Source: Marinococcus halotolerans DSM 16375 (GTDB lineage: Bacteria > Bacillota > Bacilli > Bacillales > Marinococcaceae). Taken from it: a stretch of 64,000 nt of DNA. Under the pieces are notes generated by a model. It was not told the origin of the DNA, did no database searches, and worked only from the letters and a program-made list of their open reading frames with translations. The stretch covers positions 124,001-188,000 of the forward strand of contig NZ_ATVM01000001.1 of assembly GCF_000420725.1 (NCBI RefSeq). Reading direction: 5' to 3'. How positions within the stretch are numbered: the first letter of the stretch is position 1; every line of letters begins with the position of its first letter. The position numbers and the translations under genes were made by a program. Shown piece by piece: positions 16,325-25,517 of the stretch.

Positions 16325-16591
16325 TTAGGATGTGCTTTCTTCCTGATCCTGCTGGTTGCTCACCCGCTGGGCTACTGTTTCCGGCTGAATGGCCGACAGA
16401 AGCACGTGATCGCTGTCCGACAGAATAATACTTCTGGTTTTCCGTCCATTAGTCACGTCAATGAGCATCTTTCTTTCACGTGCCTCCTGGATCAAACGTT
16501 TTGTCGGGGCAGAATCAGAGCTCACAATTGAAATTACCCGTTCTGCCATCACCATATTGCCAAATCCGATATTAATCGGTGTATCGCTCAT
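16325..16591 (-). CDS. RemA/DUF370-family regulatory protein (paralog-type location)
   Basis: The 88-residue protein is a clear RemA relative: [67 protein letters not shown]. RemA is a ring-forming DNA-binding activator of matrix and osmoprotection genes in B. subtilis. Arg18 and Pro29, which I recall as important in RemA, are kept. The canonical remA sits between yloC and gmk; this gene lies instead between yppE and divergent recU, so it is probably a second copy or a relocated one. The C-terminal 15 residues are Q/E/S-rich. GGAAGGGGAT precedes the ATG. Confidence 0.87.
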   Translation of the reverse strand: MSDTPINIGFGNMVMAERVISIVSSDSAPTKRLIQEARERKMLIDVTNGRKTRSIILSDSDHVLLSAIQPETVAQRVSNQQDQEESTS

Positions 16592-16737
16592 GCTATCCCC
16601 TTCCTTTCTCGTTCTTTTCTATCCTAACACGAATAACCGAGGCTTTGTCTATCATTCTAAGCACGGCACACGTAATACCCGGCTGAAATTATGGTAAAAT
16701 AGCAGCAGGCAGTAAATTTTAGCAAAGGAAGATTCTC

Positions 16738-17340
16738 ATGGCTTACCGCTACCCAAACGGAAAAGTATACCGTCCGAAAAAAAATGCTTCCTCCCGCCAG
16801 GGCCCGCCTGCGGAAAAAAGCTTTGCCAACCGCGGCATGACGCTTGAAGAAGACATTAATGAGTCCAATGAATACTACATCGCACACGACATCGGCATCA
16901 TACATAAAAAACCGACGCCCGTCCAGATTGTCGATGTTCATTACCCGAAACGAAGCGCCGCGCGCATCACCGAAGCATATTTTAAGCAGGCCTCCACCAC
17001 AGACTACAATGGTGTATTTGCCGGACGTTACATTGATTTTGAAGCAAAAGAAACGCGCAACAAGACAGCTTTTCCCCTGCAGAACTTTCATGACCACCAG
17101 GCAGATCATATGTACAAGGTCCAAAAGCAGGATGGCATCGCATTTGTGCTTCTTCGTTTTGCCGTACACGGAGAAACGTATTTATATGACGCTTCCCATT
17201 TTCTTCACTGGTATTACGGCCAGACAAAGCGGAAATCCATTCCCTATCAGGAAATCCAGGCACACGGCCATCCAATTTCGCTCGGTCTTCATCCAAGACT
17301 TGACTACTTAAAGGTCGTGAAAGACGTTTATTTTCATTGA
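16738..17340 (+). CDS. recU: Holliday junction resolvase RecU
   Basis: At 200 residues it matches RecU in size. The PD-(D/E)xK nuclease core reads [33 protein letters not shown] (near residues 89-120), with Asp101, Glu103 and Lys105 as the catalytic set, and the N-terminal MAYRYPNG and [13 protein letters not shown] helix are typical. It cleaves Holliday junctions during recombination and segregation. ponA follows 86 bp downstream, the conserved recU-ponA pair of Bacillales. GCAAAGGAAG precedes the ATG. Confidence 0.96.
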   Translation: MAYRYPNGKVYRPKKNASSRQGPPAEKSFANRGMTLEEDINESNEYYIAHDIGIIHKKPTPVQIVDVHYPKRSAARITEAYFKQASTTDYNGVFAGRYIDFEAKETRNKTAFPLQNFHDHQADHMYKVQKQDGIAFVLLRFAVHGETYLYDASHFLHWYYGQTKRKSIPYQEIQAHGHPISLGLHPRLDYLKVVKDVYFH

Positions 17341-17426
17341 GTACACTGTAACAAAACAAAAAATTGAACGTCTAATGCCTGGGCACACAGAACTAGATGC
17401 TATGTACAACGAAAGGACGAACGTCA

Positions 17427-19967
17427 ATGAGCGACAATTACCGGTCCCGCCAGGAAAAACGGACAGCCGACCAGAAAAAACCTAAAAAGAAACAGAAGAA
17501 AAACCGCAAGCGACCGCTCTGGCAGACATTCATCATCTGGGCGCTTTCGCTCATGCTTGTCTTCATGACTGCCGGCGTCATCATTGTCGCTTATATGATT
17601 AATCAGGCCCCGGAATTAGATGCGGAGGCGATGGTATTATCTGAAGCGGCTACTGTATATGACCAGAACGATGAAGAGATTGCCCAGCTGCAAAACAGCA
17701 GTAACCGCGAACTCGCCGATATAGAAGAAATGCCCGACTATGCGAAGGAAGCATTTATCGCTGTGGAGGACGAGCGTTTTTACAGCCACTTCGGCATAGA
17801 CGTCCAACGGATTTTCGGAGCGTTATGGGCAAACGTGACTGACGGCTTCGGCTCCCAGGGAGCAAGCACGATTACCCAGCAGGTAGTGAAAAATGCGTTT
17901 CTTTCACCTGATAAAAACATATCACGTAAAGTTCAGGAGCAGTATTTGGCCATTAAGCTTGAACAGCAGTACAGTAAGGATGAAATTCTCGAAATGTACG
18001 TTAACCTGATCTATTTCAATCAGGGTGCCTATGGCATCACCCAGGCCGGACAGACCTATTTTGGAAAAGAGGATCCAGGCGAGCTCACTATCGCAGACGC
18101 TGCTCTGCTTGCAGCCATCCCACGCCGGCCTTCGTACTACGATCCGGTTCAAAACCCGGAAAATGCCGAGGATCGCAGAAATCAGATTATTTCCATGATG
18201 AATGAACAAGGATACATTACGGACGAAGAAGCCGAAGAGGCTTCCAGCACTCCGGTGGACGAGCAGCTTAACTACCAGCCGCCGGAAAACGGAGTGGCCT
18301 ATGATTCGTTTATGTCCTACGTGCAAAACGAACTTGAAGACTTTGACGGCGTTGAGGCGTCAGACATATATACAGCCGGGCTGAAGGTATACACGACACT
18401 TGACACCGAAGCCCAGGAGCAGGCTGAAGAGCTCATTCAAAGCCAGGAGGCGCTCGACAGTTTTCCCGACAATGAAGAGTTTCAGATCGGGTTTACGCTG
18501 CTTGATACCCAGACAGGAGCAGTAAAGGCCATTGTTGGAAACCGCCAGAACCCTGATACGGCAATGAGTTATAACTTCGCTACCGACCCTAATCAGCCGG
18601 GATCAACTATTAAGCCCGTCCTGGATTATGGGCCGGCCATTGAAAACATGCAGTGGTCCACATACCATCAGATCGAAGATGAGGAATACCAGTACCCGGA
18701 CACAGACACCGACGTGCGAAACTATACCCGTGACTACCGGGGCAGCGTCAGCATGCGCGAAGCGCTGACGGACTCCCTGAACGTCCCTGCAGTAAAGACG
18801 CTTGAGGAAGTCGGCCTTGATAACGCCAGATCGTTTGCAAACGGGCTGGGCCTTGGCCTTGAGGACGTCTACTACGGTTCAGCCCTCGGCGGCCTTGAGG
18901 AGGGGGTTTCCTCTGAGCAGATGGCCGGGGCCTACGCCGCTTTCGGAAACGAAGGGGTTTACAACGATCCCCACTCCATCCGGCGGATTGAGTTTCCGGA
19001 TGGGCGAACGATTGACTTTGAACCAGAGCAGGAACAGGCAATGGAAGACTACACGGCCTATATGATCACAGACATGCTTAAAGACGTTGTCTCTGATGGT
19101 ACCGGCACCGGTGCCCAGATTGACGGCCTTCCGCTCGCCGGTAAAACCGGAACCACCAATTTCACCGAGGACGAAATGAGCACGCTCAATATTCCCGACG
19201 GAGGCGTTCCGGATGTATGGTTCAACGGCTACACTACGAACTATACGGCTTCTGTCTGGGCCGGCTTCGAAACCCGGTCGGAAAATAATTATCTTGTAGA
19301 CGGGCAGACTGATGCTGCCAAAGATGTTTTCCGCCAAATCATGCAGCAGGTCAGCAGCGGCATCGACACTCCCGACTTTGAACAGCCGGACTCTGTAGTA
19401 TCGGTACGGCTCAATGAAGAGACCGGAGAGCGTGCTACGTCAAGCACCCCTGACGCTGAGACCATTACTGAGCTGTTTGTGGAAGGCGAAGTGGACGCCC
19501 AGGTCACTGAACCATCCTCTGATAATGGATCGGATGACAGCGGGGAATCAGACAGCGGCGAGCCTGCCGGCGACAGCGGCTCTGAGGAAACAGACGACAA
19601 TCAGAATGAGTCCGAACCGGCAGAGGAGCCAGCGGAAGAAACTGAGGAAAATGAAGAAAATACAGAAGAAACACCGGAAGAAAGCACAGAACAAAACACA
19701 GAAGAAGATGATGGAACCGAAGAAGCTCCGGCAGAGGAAGATTCCGGCGCCTCTGAAGAAGGCCGTGAGGAAGAAACAGACACGAGCGGTGAGGAGCCTG
19801 CAGAATCCGAGCCGGACTCCGGCGGCGAAAGCGACACCGGTGAAAATACCGAAGACGAAAGCTCCGGGGATACAGAACCGGAAACAGATACCTCTGGTGA
19901 AGAAGAGCCTGCTGACACGGAAGACAGCCCTTCGGCACCCGAACAGGAATCCGAAACTAACGAATGA
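17427..19967 (+). CDS. ponA: class A penicillin-binding protein 1A/1B with long acidic C-terminal tail
   Basis: An 846-residue bifunctional peptidoglycan synthase. A basic cytoplasmic N-terminus and membrane anchor (about 34-62) lead to the transglycosylase domain (VEDERFYSHFGIDVQ, GASTITQQVVKNAF). The transpeptidase domain has QPGSTIKP (nucleophile Ser), SLN and KTGTT. From about residue 694 the protein is a Glu/Asp/Ser/Thr/Pro/Gly tail of about 150 residues with no lysine, one arginine and a repeated ETDTSGEE block. I chose the ATG at 17427 (GAAAGGA upstream) over an in-frame ATG at 17397. It is co-oriented with recU. Confidence 0.95.
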   Translation: MSDNYRSRQEKRTADQKKPKKKQKKNRKRPLWQTFIIWALSLMLVFMTAGVIIVAYMINQAPELDAEAMVLSEAATVYDQNDEEIAQLQNSSNRELADIEEMPDYAKEAFIAVEDERFYSHFGIDVQRIFGALWANVTDGFGSQGASTITQQVVKNAFLSPDKNISRKVQEQYLAIKLEQQYSKDEILEMYVNLIYFNQGAYGITQAGQTYFGKEDPGELTIADAALLAAIPRRPSYYDPVQNPENAEDRRNQIISMMNEQGYITDEEAEEASSTPVDEQLNYQPPENGVAYDSFMSYVQNELEDFDGVEASDIYTAGLKVYTTLDTEAQEQAEELIQSQEALDSFPDNEEFQIGFTLLDTQTGAVKAIVGNRQNPDTAMSYNFATDPNQPGSTIKPVLDYGPAIENMQWSTYHQIEDEEYQYPDTDTDVRNYTRDYRGSVSMREALTDSLNVPAVKTLEEVGLDNARSFANGLGLGLEDVYYGSALGGLEEGVSSEQMAGAYAAFGNEGVYNDPHSIRRIEFPDGRTIDFEPEQEQAMEDYTAYMITDMLKDVVSDGTGTGAQIDGLPLAGKTGTTNFTEDEMSTLNIPDGGVPDVWFNGYTTNYTASVWAGFETRSENNYLVDGQTDAAKDVFRQIMQQVSSGIDTPDFEQPDSVVSVRLNEETGERATSSTPDAETITELFVEGEVDAQVTEPSSDNGSDDSGESDSGEPAGDSGSEETDDNQNESEPAEEPAEETEENEENTEETPEESTEQNTEEDDGTEEAPAEEDSGASEEGREEETDTSGEEPAESEPDSGGESDTGENTEDESSGDTEPETDTSGEEEPADTEDSPSAPEQESETNE

Positions 19968-19968
19968 C

Positions 19969-20002
19969 AAAAACCGCACGCCTTTTGGGCAGTGCGGTTT
20001 TT
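19969..20002. terminator. bidirectional terminator, ponA / dynA
   Basis: AAAAACCGCAC (19969-19979) pairs with GTGCGGTTTTT (19992-20002) in an 11-bp stem with loop of 12, two bases after the ponA stop and just past the converging dynA stop (20004). Confidence 0.92.
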
Positions 20003-20003
20003 G

Positions 20004-23000
20004 CTATACCTGAACATGGTCTTCTTTTCTCGTTAACGGAGCAAGCTTCTCCCACTCTGTCTGCAATACGGAATAATAGCTCTGATCATACCAGGTGGAC
20101 AGTCGATCGAATTCTTTATCGAGCGCCTGTCTGTGTTCGGCATAAATATAATCCGAAGCCGCTTTAACACCGGCCTCTATTTTTTCTTCAAGCTCCTGAG
20201 CCACCTCTTTCGTCACCTTCGCGGCAGCGTTCTGGACATTTTCCCCGTACGCCTCCTTCAGGGTTTTTATTTCCTGATGTACAAAGAAGTCCTTTGCCGA
20301 GCGGAAATACGTTTCAAACGCTTTTGCATCCACCTCGAGTTCAAGCGTCGTTTCCGGCTTTGGAATAAAGGAGCGGCCGGCGTCAGGGACCTGAAACATC
20401 GGAAAGTCCGCCTGTACCTCCCTGTACTGCTCTTCGGTTTCCTGCTTCAGCTGCCGTTTCATTAATTCCTCCAGGCGGATGAATGCCGTTTCTCTCTCCT
20501 GCCCTGCCTGCACCAGTATCTCTTCCTTAATTTCTATCAGTCGTCCCGTCAGCTGCCTGCGCTGTTCTTTTCGCGTGGAGCCGTCTATAGTGACTGGATT
20601 CACCGCTTTATTAAAGTAATCCTGATAGAATAAGTACAGACGCTTGCGCACGTGAATCAGCCGTTCTTCGGTATCTGACACAAGTTCTTTTCGCAGCCGT
20701 TCCATATGAAAACGTTCCGGCACTTCTTCATACTGCCCGAGCTTTTGCTTCAGCCGTTCTGCTTCTGCAGCAACGCTTTTCGCATCATGCTTTTGCACCT
20801 GCAGCGCCCGGCCGAGCTGCTCTTTTAAATTAAGCGCCTGTTCGACGACATACTGCTGCTGCACGACAAGAAGCTCCTGCCAGATCTGTCCGGATAAATA
20901 GTTTTCAAAGGCTGAAAACATTTCGTCTTCCCCGCCCTGCTGTTTTTCCTGCAGGCCGCGCTGACTTGAAACAGGAAGCAGAAACGGCTCCTCAAACCCA
21001 TTCTGCCGAAGCTGGCCGCGCACATGGTTAACAACCTGACGGCGCTCGTTATCATCTCTTGCCAGATCTGCGGCATTGATCAGAAAGTACAGCTTATTTT
21101 GCTCAAATTCTTCGTTCGCCCGGGAAAGCTGCTGGATGAAACGTTCATCGGCATCCGAAAACGCATGATTAAAGTACGTGACATAAAAAATGGCGTCCGA
21201 CTGGCGCAGGTGATCAAATGCGACATTGGTGTGGCGTCCGTGGATCGAATTTACACCCGGCGTATCGGTTAACACCAGGCCCCGATCCGTCCAGTAGCTC
21301 TCATAATAAAGCGTCACCTGTTTGACAAGACACGCCTTCTGCTCATCCGCCACCCAGGACCCCCAGTCCTCCATCCCAATCGTGCGGGTCTCCCCGAGTG
21401 TGGAGTAGTGTTTTTTGACGCTTTCCTGCAGGGTGAACATATACTGGCTGTAAGTTTCCATCCTTGCGTCCCGGGTGCGGTTCGGCTTTCTCCATTTTTG
21501 AATGGAGGCAAGCGTGTACACTTCCCCGAGCTCTTTTGATACGGCCTGAATTTCTTCGTCAAGAAAAGCCTCATCCTTCAGCTGCAGAATAACCGTACCG
21601 TGTGTATAGTCCTTTTCCGGGGCCCGCACAATATTTACGGCCGCTGTGGTCGGGTGCGGCGACACAGGAAGTGCCGGAGCACCAAGAAGCGCGTTGATAA
21701 AGCTCGACTTTCCGGCACTGAAAGCACCAAAGACTGAAACGTGAAGCTCCTGGTTCTGCAGATTTTCACATAAACGCTGCAGATGCTTCTTTTCCTCTTC
21801 GATTAACGGAGATTCGGAAGAATCGGCGGCAAAGGCCTCCACCATCTGGATTTCTTCGCTGTACGAAGGAAGTTTCTTTTGCCCGGGAGAAGCACTCTCC
21901 TGCTCTTCCACCGTTTCATCCTCCCGGGAAATGGAGATCTCCGGAACATCGGACGGGGCCTCTTCGCTCATCATTTGCCGGATTTCCTGTTCCCATTCCC
22001 GCCGGGCGGATACGCTTTCCATCTGGCGCTCCACCTGGGTGATTTCCTGTTCGAGGCGTTCCTTTTCTTCTTGCCAGCCATGCTGAAGTTCGTTTAATTT
22101 CGTTTGCTCTGCTTCTGTTAAAGCCGGGCCCGCCGCTGAGGTAAGCACGCGTTCTTTTTCTTCAAGCAGCGGCTCCGCCTGGTCCTTGAACCGGCGGGTA
22201 ATTAAGCCGGCCAGCTGGTCAGTCACTTGAAACACATACTGCCTGCCGGTTTCACCTTCCGGAATAAAGGCATCGAGGTCCGCGTGTTCAAGCTGTACAT
22301 TAATATTTTGCGCCTGGTCAACATAATCCGCACTGTGGGAAGAAGTGTCCTGCTTTTCCGGCTGCAGCAGTTCACGCACGTGGAACGTCAAAGATGCTTT
22401 AATATTTTCATTTATATCTGCAAGCAGCGCGTCCGCCCGTTCCCTGCGGGCTTCTTCCGTTTTTCGTTTTTTATTAAACAGCGATCCCGCTTTGAACCCC
22501 GGCTGCCAGCTTTCAAGCCAGTCCCTGGCTTTATCTACGGTGGTGGCGGGAAACAAATGAGCCTGGTCGAGCGTTCGCTTCCATTCCCTGAACCAGCTGT
22601 TCCACCTTTCTTCACTGTCCGGCTGATCGTTTTCATCAATCAGCTGTGCAGGCACCCCCGCATGCTCCGCCCGCTCCTGCCAGTCTTCAAGGGCTGTCTG
22701 CTGTTCCTCCCGCAGCCTGTCACGGATTCGTGACAGCACGGTCTGGCGCATCCGTTCCTCACTTCTTTCGAGCAGCTCGCTGCCGTGGTACAAAAGGCTG
22801 CGCACATGCGAGGAGAATGTCTTCAGTTCATTGCCCGGGTGCTGCTCATCACGCATGGAAATATAATACGTGGCAAGCACGTGCACCTGGTTTCGTTCAA
22901 GCGTGGCGGCAATCTGGTTGCGGTAGGACCGCAGAGTGATTTCTTCTTCCCGGTGCTTGTCCATCTGATTAATGACAAAAATAATCGGCTTGCCTTCTGC

Positions 23001-23546
23001 TGTCAGCTGCTGTAAAAACCGGATGTTTGTTTCCGACTGGGCATGGTTGTAATCCGTCACGTAAACCACAGCGTCGGTCGACAGCAGCCTCTCCATCGTC
23101 ACTGCCTGGTGCAGAGGATCCGTCGAGTCCACTCCCGGCGTGTCCACCATCCGGCTGTAAGATCCTAAAAACGGCAGTGGGGCCTGCATACGGATCGAGC
23201 GGATGTCCGCCCCGTCTCTGCCCCACTTTTGCACCTGACCCCATGGAATATCGGCTTCCCACGTTTTCGTCTGACCTTCGCTCGTTTCAACCTCGAGCCC
23301 AAGCTCTCCGTTTTCAATCGATATAATATTGGCGCTTGTTGGAATCGGACTCGCGGGCAGCAGCTCGTTTTGAAGCAGGCCATTTAATACAGTCGACTTC
23401 CCGGCTGAAAAATGTCCACAAAACGCCACTTCAAAATACGGATGCTCAATTTTTTCCTGCACGTCTTCAAGCATCGCGGTTTCTGCCGGATCCAATTGTA
23501 GGTCTGTCTGCAGCCATTGTTGTTCCCAACCGCTCGTATATGCCAT
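20004..23546 (-). CDS. dynA: dynamin-like GTPase DynA, tandem type
   Basis: At 1180 residues it is close to B. subtilis DynA/YpbR (1193). Two complete dynamin GTPase modules are fused: first P-loop GHFSAGKST (near residue 43) with DTPGVDSTD and NQMDK; second P-loop GAFSAGKSS (near 610) with TDTPGVNS and NAADL. Long helical stalks follow each. DynA fuses membranes in trans and protects against phage and pore-forming stress (known for B. subtilis). Both GTPases appear intact. ATAAAGGAG precedes the ATG. It lies 14 bp after ypoC, an insertion into the usual nth-ypoC-ponA order. Confidence 0.94.
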   Translation of the reverse strand: MAYTSGWEQQWLQTDLQLDPAETAMLEDVQEKIEHPYFEVAFCGHFSAGKSTVLNGLLQNELLPASPIPTSANIISIENGELGLEVETSEGQTKTWEADIPWGQVQKWGRDGADIRSIRMQAPLPFLGSYSRMVDTPGVDSTDPLHQAVTMERLLSTDAVVYVTDYNHAQSETNIRFLQQLTAEGKPIIFVINQMDKHREEEITLRSYRNQIAATLERNQVHVLATYYISMRDEQHPGNELKTFSSHVRSLLYHGSELLERSEERMRQTVLSRIRDRLREEQQTALEDWQERAEHAGVPAQLIDENDQPDSEERWNSWFREWKRTLDQAHLFPATTVDKARDWLESWQPGFKAGSLFNKKRKTEEARRERADALLADINENIKASLTFHVRELLQPEKQDTSSHSADYVDQAQNINVQLEHADLDAFIPEGETGRQYVFQVTDQLAGLITRRFKDQAEPLLEEKERVLTSAAGPALTEAEQTKLNELQHGWQEEKERLEQEITQVERQMESVSARREWEQEIRQMMSEEAPSDVPEISISREDETVEEQESASPGQKKLPSYSEEIQMVEAFAADSSESPLIEEEKKHLQRLCENLQNQELHVSVFGAFSAGKSSFINALLGAPALPVSPHPTTAAVNIVRAPEKDYTHGTVILQLKDEAFLDEEIQAVSKELGEVYTLASIQKWRKPNRTRDARMETYSQYMFTLQESVKKHYSTLGETRTIGMEDWGSWVADEQKACLVKQVTLYYESYWTDRGLVLTDTPGVNSIHGRHTNVAFDHLRQSDAIFYVTYFNHAFSDADERFIQQLSRANEEFEQNKLYFLINAADLARDDNERRQVVNHVRGQLRQNGFEEPFLLPVSSQRGLQEKQQGGEDEMFSAFENYLSGQIWQELLVVQQQYVVEQALNLKEQLGRALQVQKHDAKSVAAEAERLKQKLGQYEEVPERFHMERLRKELVSDTEERLIHVRKRLYLFYQDYFNKAVNPVTIDGSTRKEQRRQLTGRLIEIKEEILVQAGQERETAFIRLEELMKRQLKQETEEQYREVQADFPMFQVPDAGRSFIPKPETTLELEVDAKAFETYFRSAKDFFVHQEIKTLKEAYGENVQNAAAKVTKEVAQELEEKIEAGVKAASDYIYAEHRQALDKEFDRLSTWYDQSYYSVLQTEWEKLAPLTRKEDHVQV

Positions 23547-23560
23547 ATTTTACTCCTTTA

Positions 23561-24085
23561 TCATTCGTGATTTCGGGATCGTTTTGCCAGTGCTTCTTTT
23601 TTCTTCACCTCTGTATACAGCTCCTTGAGCTGCAAATAGGAATGAAAATAATTCGGGTACTCAAGCAGAAAGCTGAGCCGCTCCTCTACGTTGATCGGCT
23701 TATGGGCAAGCTTTCTGCTTTCTGCAATCAATTCTTCCGGCTCCGCAGAAGGCACCGGCCGTTCGTTCATCCAAAACAGCGTGCACAGCCAGTGGGCGAG
23801 CCCGAGTCTCATGTACGGAGCTGCCTTTTTTTTGTCTCGTTCGTCCCAGCATTCATCCAAAAAAGGCAGATGCTCTTCCCACCACTGCATAAATGCTTTA
23901 ATGTGCTGATTAATATTTTCCTGCCACGGAGGCGTGCCGGCAATGCCGTTCTCGTAGGCGATCTCATACCAGAACGGGTAGCTAAGAGCCGCCGTCTTTC
24001 GATCTGTTTTTTCATCTACTTCAATCTGCGTTACAGTATAGAAAATCTCGTGCTGAAATGACAATGGAATTTGAATGTTTACCAT
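23561..24085 (-). CDS. ypoC: YpoC family protein
   Basis: The 174-residue protein sits directly after nth, as ypoC does in B. subtilis, and has the features I associate with it: PFWYEIAYENG, WWEEHLPFLDECW, APYMRLGLAHWLCTLFWMNERPVP and NVEERLSFLLEYPNYFHSYLQLKELY. It is helical and rich in Trp and Tyr, with no membrane segment. The function is unknown. The ATG at 24085 overlaps the nth stop by 7 bp and has GAAAGAAGG upstream, so the longer in-frame ORF inside nth is not used. Confidence 0.88.
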   Translation of the reverse strand: MVNIQIPLSFQHEIFYTVTQIEVDEKTDRKTAALSYPFWYEIAYENGIAGTPPWQENINQHIKAFMQWWEEHLPFLDECWDERDKKKAAPYMRLGLAHWLCTLFWMNERPVPSAEPEELIAESRKLAHKPINVEERLSFLLEYPNYFHSYLQLKELYTEVKKKEALAKRSRNHE

Positions 24086-24741
24086 GCTGCACCTTCTTTC
24101 CGCATCCGTTTTTGTCCTTCCCTGCAGTAGTCCAGCACTGGACAGGACGGGCACTGAGGGGCCTGGGACTTGCAGTGGTAGCGGCCGAAAAAGATAAGCT
24201 GGTGGTGCATCTGGGACCATTTTTCTTTTGGCAGCCGCTTCATCAGTGTCTGCTCCACCTGGGTGACGTTGTCTTTCCATCGGCATATGCCCAGACGCTT
24301 GGATACCCGCTCGACGTGCGTATCCACCGCAATGGCCGGCACCCCGAATGCTACTGACGCTACTACATTCGCCGTTTTTCTGCCGACACCCGCAAGCTCC
24401 ACCAGTTCTTCCTGCGTTTCTGGCACATGCCCGTCATGGCGTTCGAGCAGAGAGACAGAAAGCTTTTTTAAATTTTTCGCTTTATTCCGGTAAAGCCCAA
24501 TGGAACGAATAGCCTGCTCAATATCCTCAAGCGGCGCCTCAGCGAAGTCTTGCGGAGAACTGTATTGTTCAAACAACCCAGGGGTTACTTTATTCACCAG
24601 AGCGTCGGTTGCCTGGGCAGAAAGCACGACTGCCACCAGCAGCTCAAAGGGATTGCGGTGCTTCAGCTCGCATTCCGCTTCCGGAAACATGCGCTCGATC
24701 CGTTCAATCACCACTTGTAAATCTTTATTTGTTAATGCCAT
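24079..24741 (-). CDS. nth: endonuclease III (DNA glycosylase/AP lyase)
   Basis: A 220-residue base-excision repair enzyme for oxidised pyrimidines. The helix-hairpin-helix LAGVGRKTANVV holds the catalytic lysine, VDTHVERVSKRLGI the catalytic aspartate. The 4Fe-4S cluster ligands are at the C-terminus (CKSQAPQCPSCPVLDYC, spacing 6-2-5). The gene is 11 bp from dnaD and overlaps ypoC by 7 bp, the conserved dnaD-nth-ypoC arrangement of Bacillales. Confidence 0.96.
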   Translation of the reverse strand: MALTNKDLQVVIERIERMFPEAECELKHRNPFELLVAVVLSAQATDALVNKVTPGLFEQYSSPQDFAEAPLEDIEQAIRSIGLYRNKAKNLKKLSVSLLERHDGHVPETQEELVELAGVGRKTANVVASVAFGVPAIAVDTHVERVSKRLGICRWKDNVTQVEQTLMKRLPKEKWSQMHHQLIFFGRYHCKSQAPQCPSCPVLDYCREGQKRMRKEGAAW

Positions 24742-24752
24742 CTTTTTCTCCC

Positions 24753-25439
24753 CTACTCTTCATCCAGCCAGTTAATATTGGGATATTCCGGCAGTTTTTC
24801 CGACTGGGCTGCCTGCGTCCGTCGTCCGCCTTTTTGTTTAAACTGCTCGGTCTGTGCCTTAGCATCTTCTTTGGTCTGAATGCCTTTGCGCTTCCATTCG
24901 TGCAGCATCCGGTCCATATAGCGAAGGCTGAATTTCTGATTCATGACTGCTTCTTTCAGTGCAATCTGGATCATATCCGGCGAATAATGATCCTGGTCAA
25001 GCCAGACGTTAATCGTTTCCCACTCCATTGGGGAAAGCGGGCGGGAAAACTCCTGCTCAATGTTTTGAAACAAATGCTGCTCTTCAATCTGATCCCCTTC
25101 TCCCGACGGGACTTCCGCTGTAAGAGCCTGGTGGAAAAAAGGATAGAGGGAGTATGATTCCTGCCGGACTTCATCGCGTTCAAATTCATCGATCTGAAGC
25201 AGGTTCCGCTTAATCAACGACCGAAGGCAGCCTGCACATTCATTTTCATCCATGCTCATTTTTTCAGCGAGCTCTTTTGGTGTTGGAAGCGGAACGCTGT
25301 TCTGCCCGAAACGGTATATATGCAAAAGCATCATTGCTTCTGTTTCATTCAGCCCAACCTGCTCGTATTTGTCCAGAATAATTACTGGAATGGACAGGTG
25401 GCCGTGCATGAGTGCTTCTATTTCTTTGTCTTTGTTCAT
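24753..25439 (-). CDS. dnaD: primosomal replication initiation protein DnaD
   Basis: A 228-residue protein: N-terminal winged-helix oligomerisation domain (residues 1-120, with GLNETEAMMLLHIYRF and PTPKELAEKM) and C-terminal DnaD domain (about 135-195: LSPMEWETINVWLDQDHYSP, FSLRYMDRMLHEWKRKGI). It remodels the origin with DnaA and DnaB and loads the helicase in Bacillota. The ATG at 25439 follows GAGGAGGG. The asnS terminator lies between asnS and dnaD, so read-through or a weak local promoter must drive dnaD-nth-ypoC. Confidence 0.95.
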   Translation of the reverse strand: MNKDKEIEALMHGHLSIPVIILDKYEQVGLNETEAMMLLHIYRFGQNSVPLPTPKELAEKMSMDENECAGCLRSLIKRNLLQIDEFERDEVRQESYSLYPFFHQALTAEVPSGEGDQIEEQHLFQNIEQEFSRPLSPMEWETINVWLDQDHYSPDMIQIALKEAVMNQKFSLRYMDRMLHEWKRKGIQTKEDAKAQTEQFKQKGGRRTQAAQSEKLPEYPNINWLDEE

Positions 25440-25489
25440 TTGTTTGCCCTCCTCTTCACCCGGCCGGCTGTCGGCAAAGTGCATAAAGG

Positions 25490-25512
25490 AAAACCCCCGG
25501 GACGGGGGCTTT
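25490..25512 (-). terminator. Rho-independent terminator after asnS
   Basis: CCCCCG (25494-25499) pairs with CGGGGG (25503-25508) across 3 bases, followed on the minus strand by TTTTCC; it sits 10 bases after the asnS stop and 50 before dnaD. The A/T flanks make it work both ways. Confidence 0.8.
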
Positions 25513-25517
25513 TTCTC

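Noticed and set aside
20004-23546. Two GTPase modules in one frame, considered as a sequencing or assembly fusion
   Set aside because: The tandem two-dynamin structure and the length of 1180 match B. subtilis DynA, so the fusion is natural.
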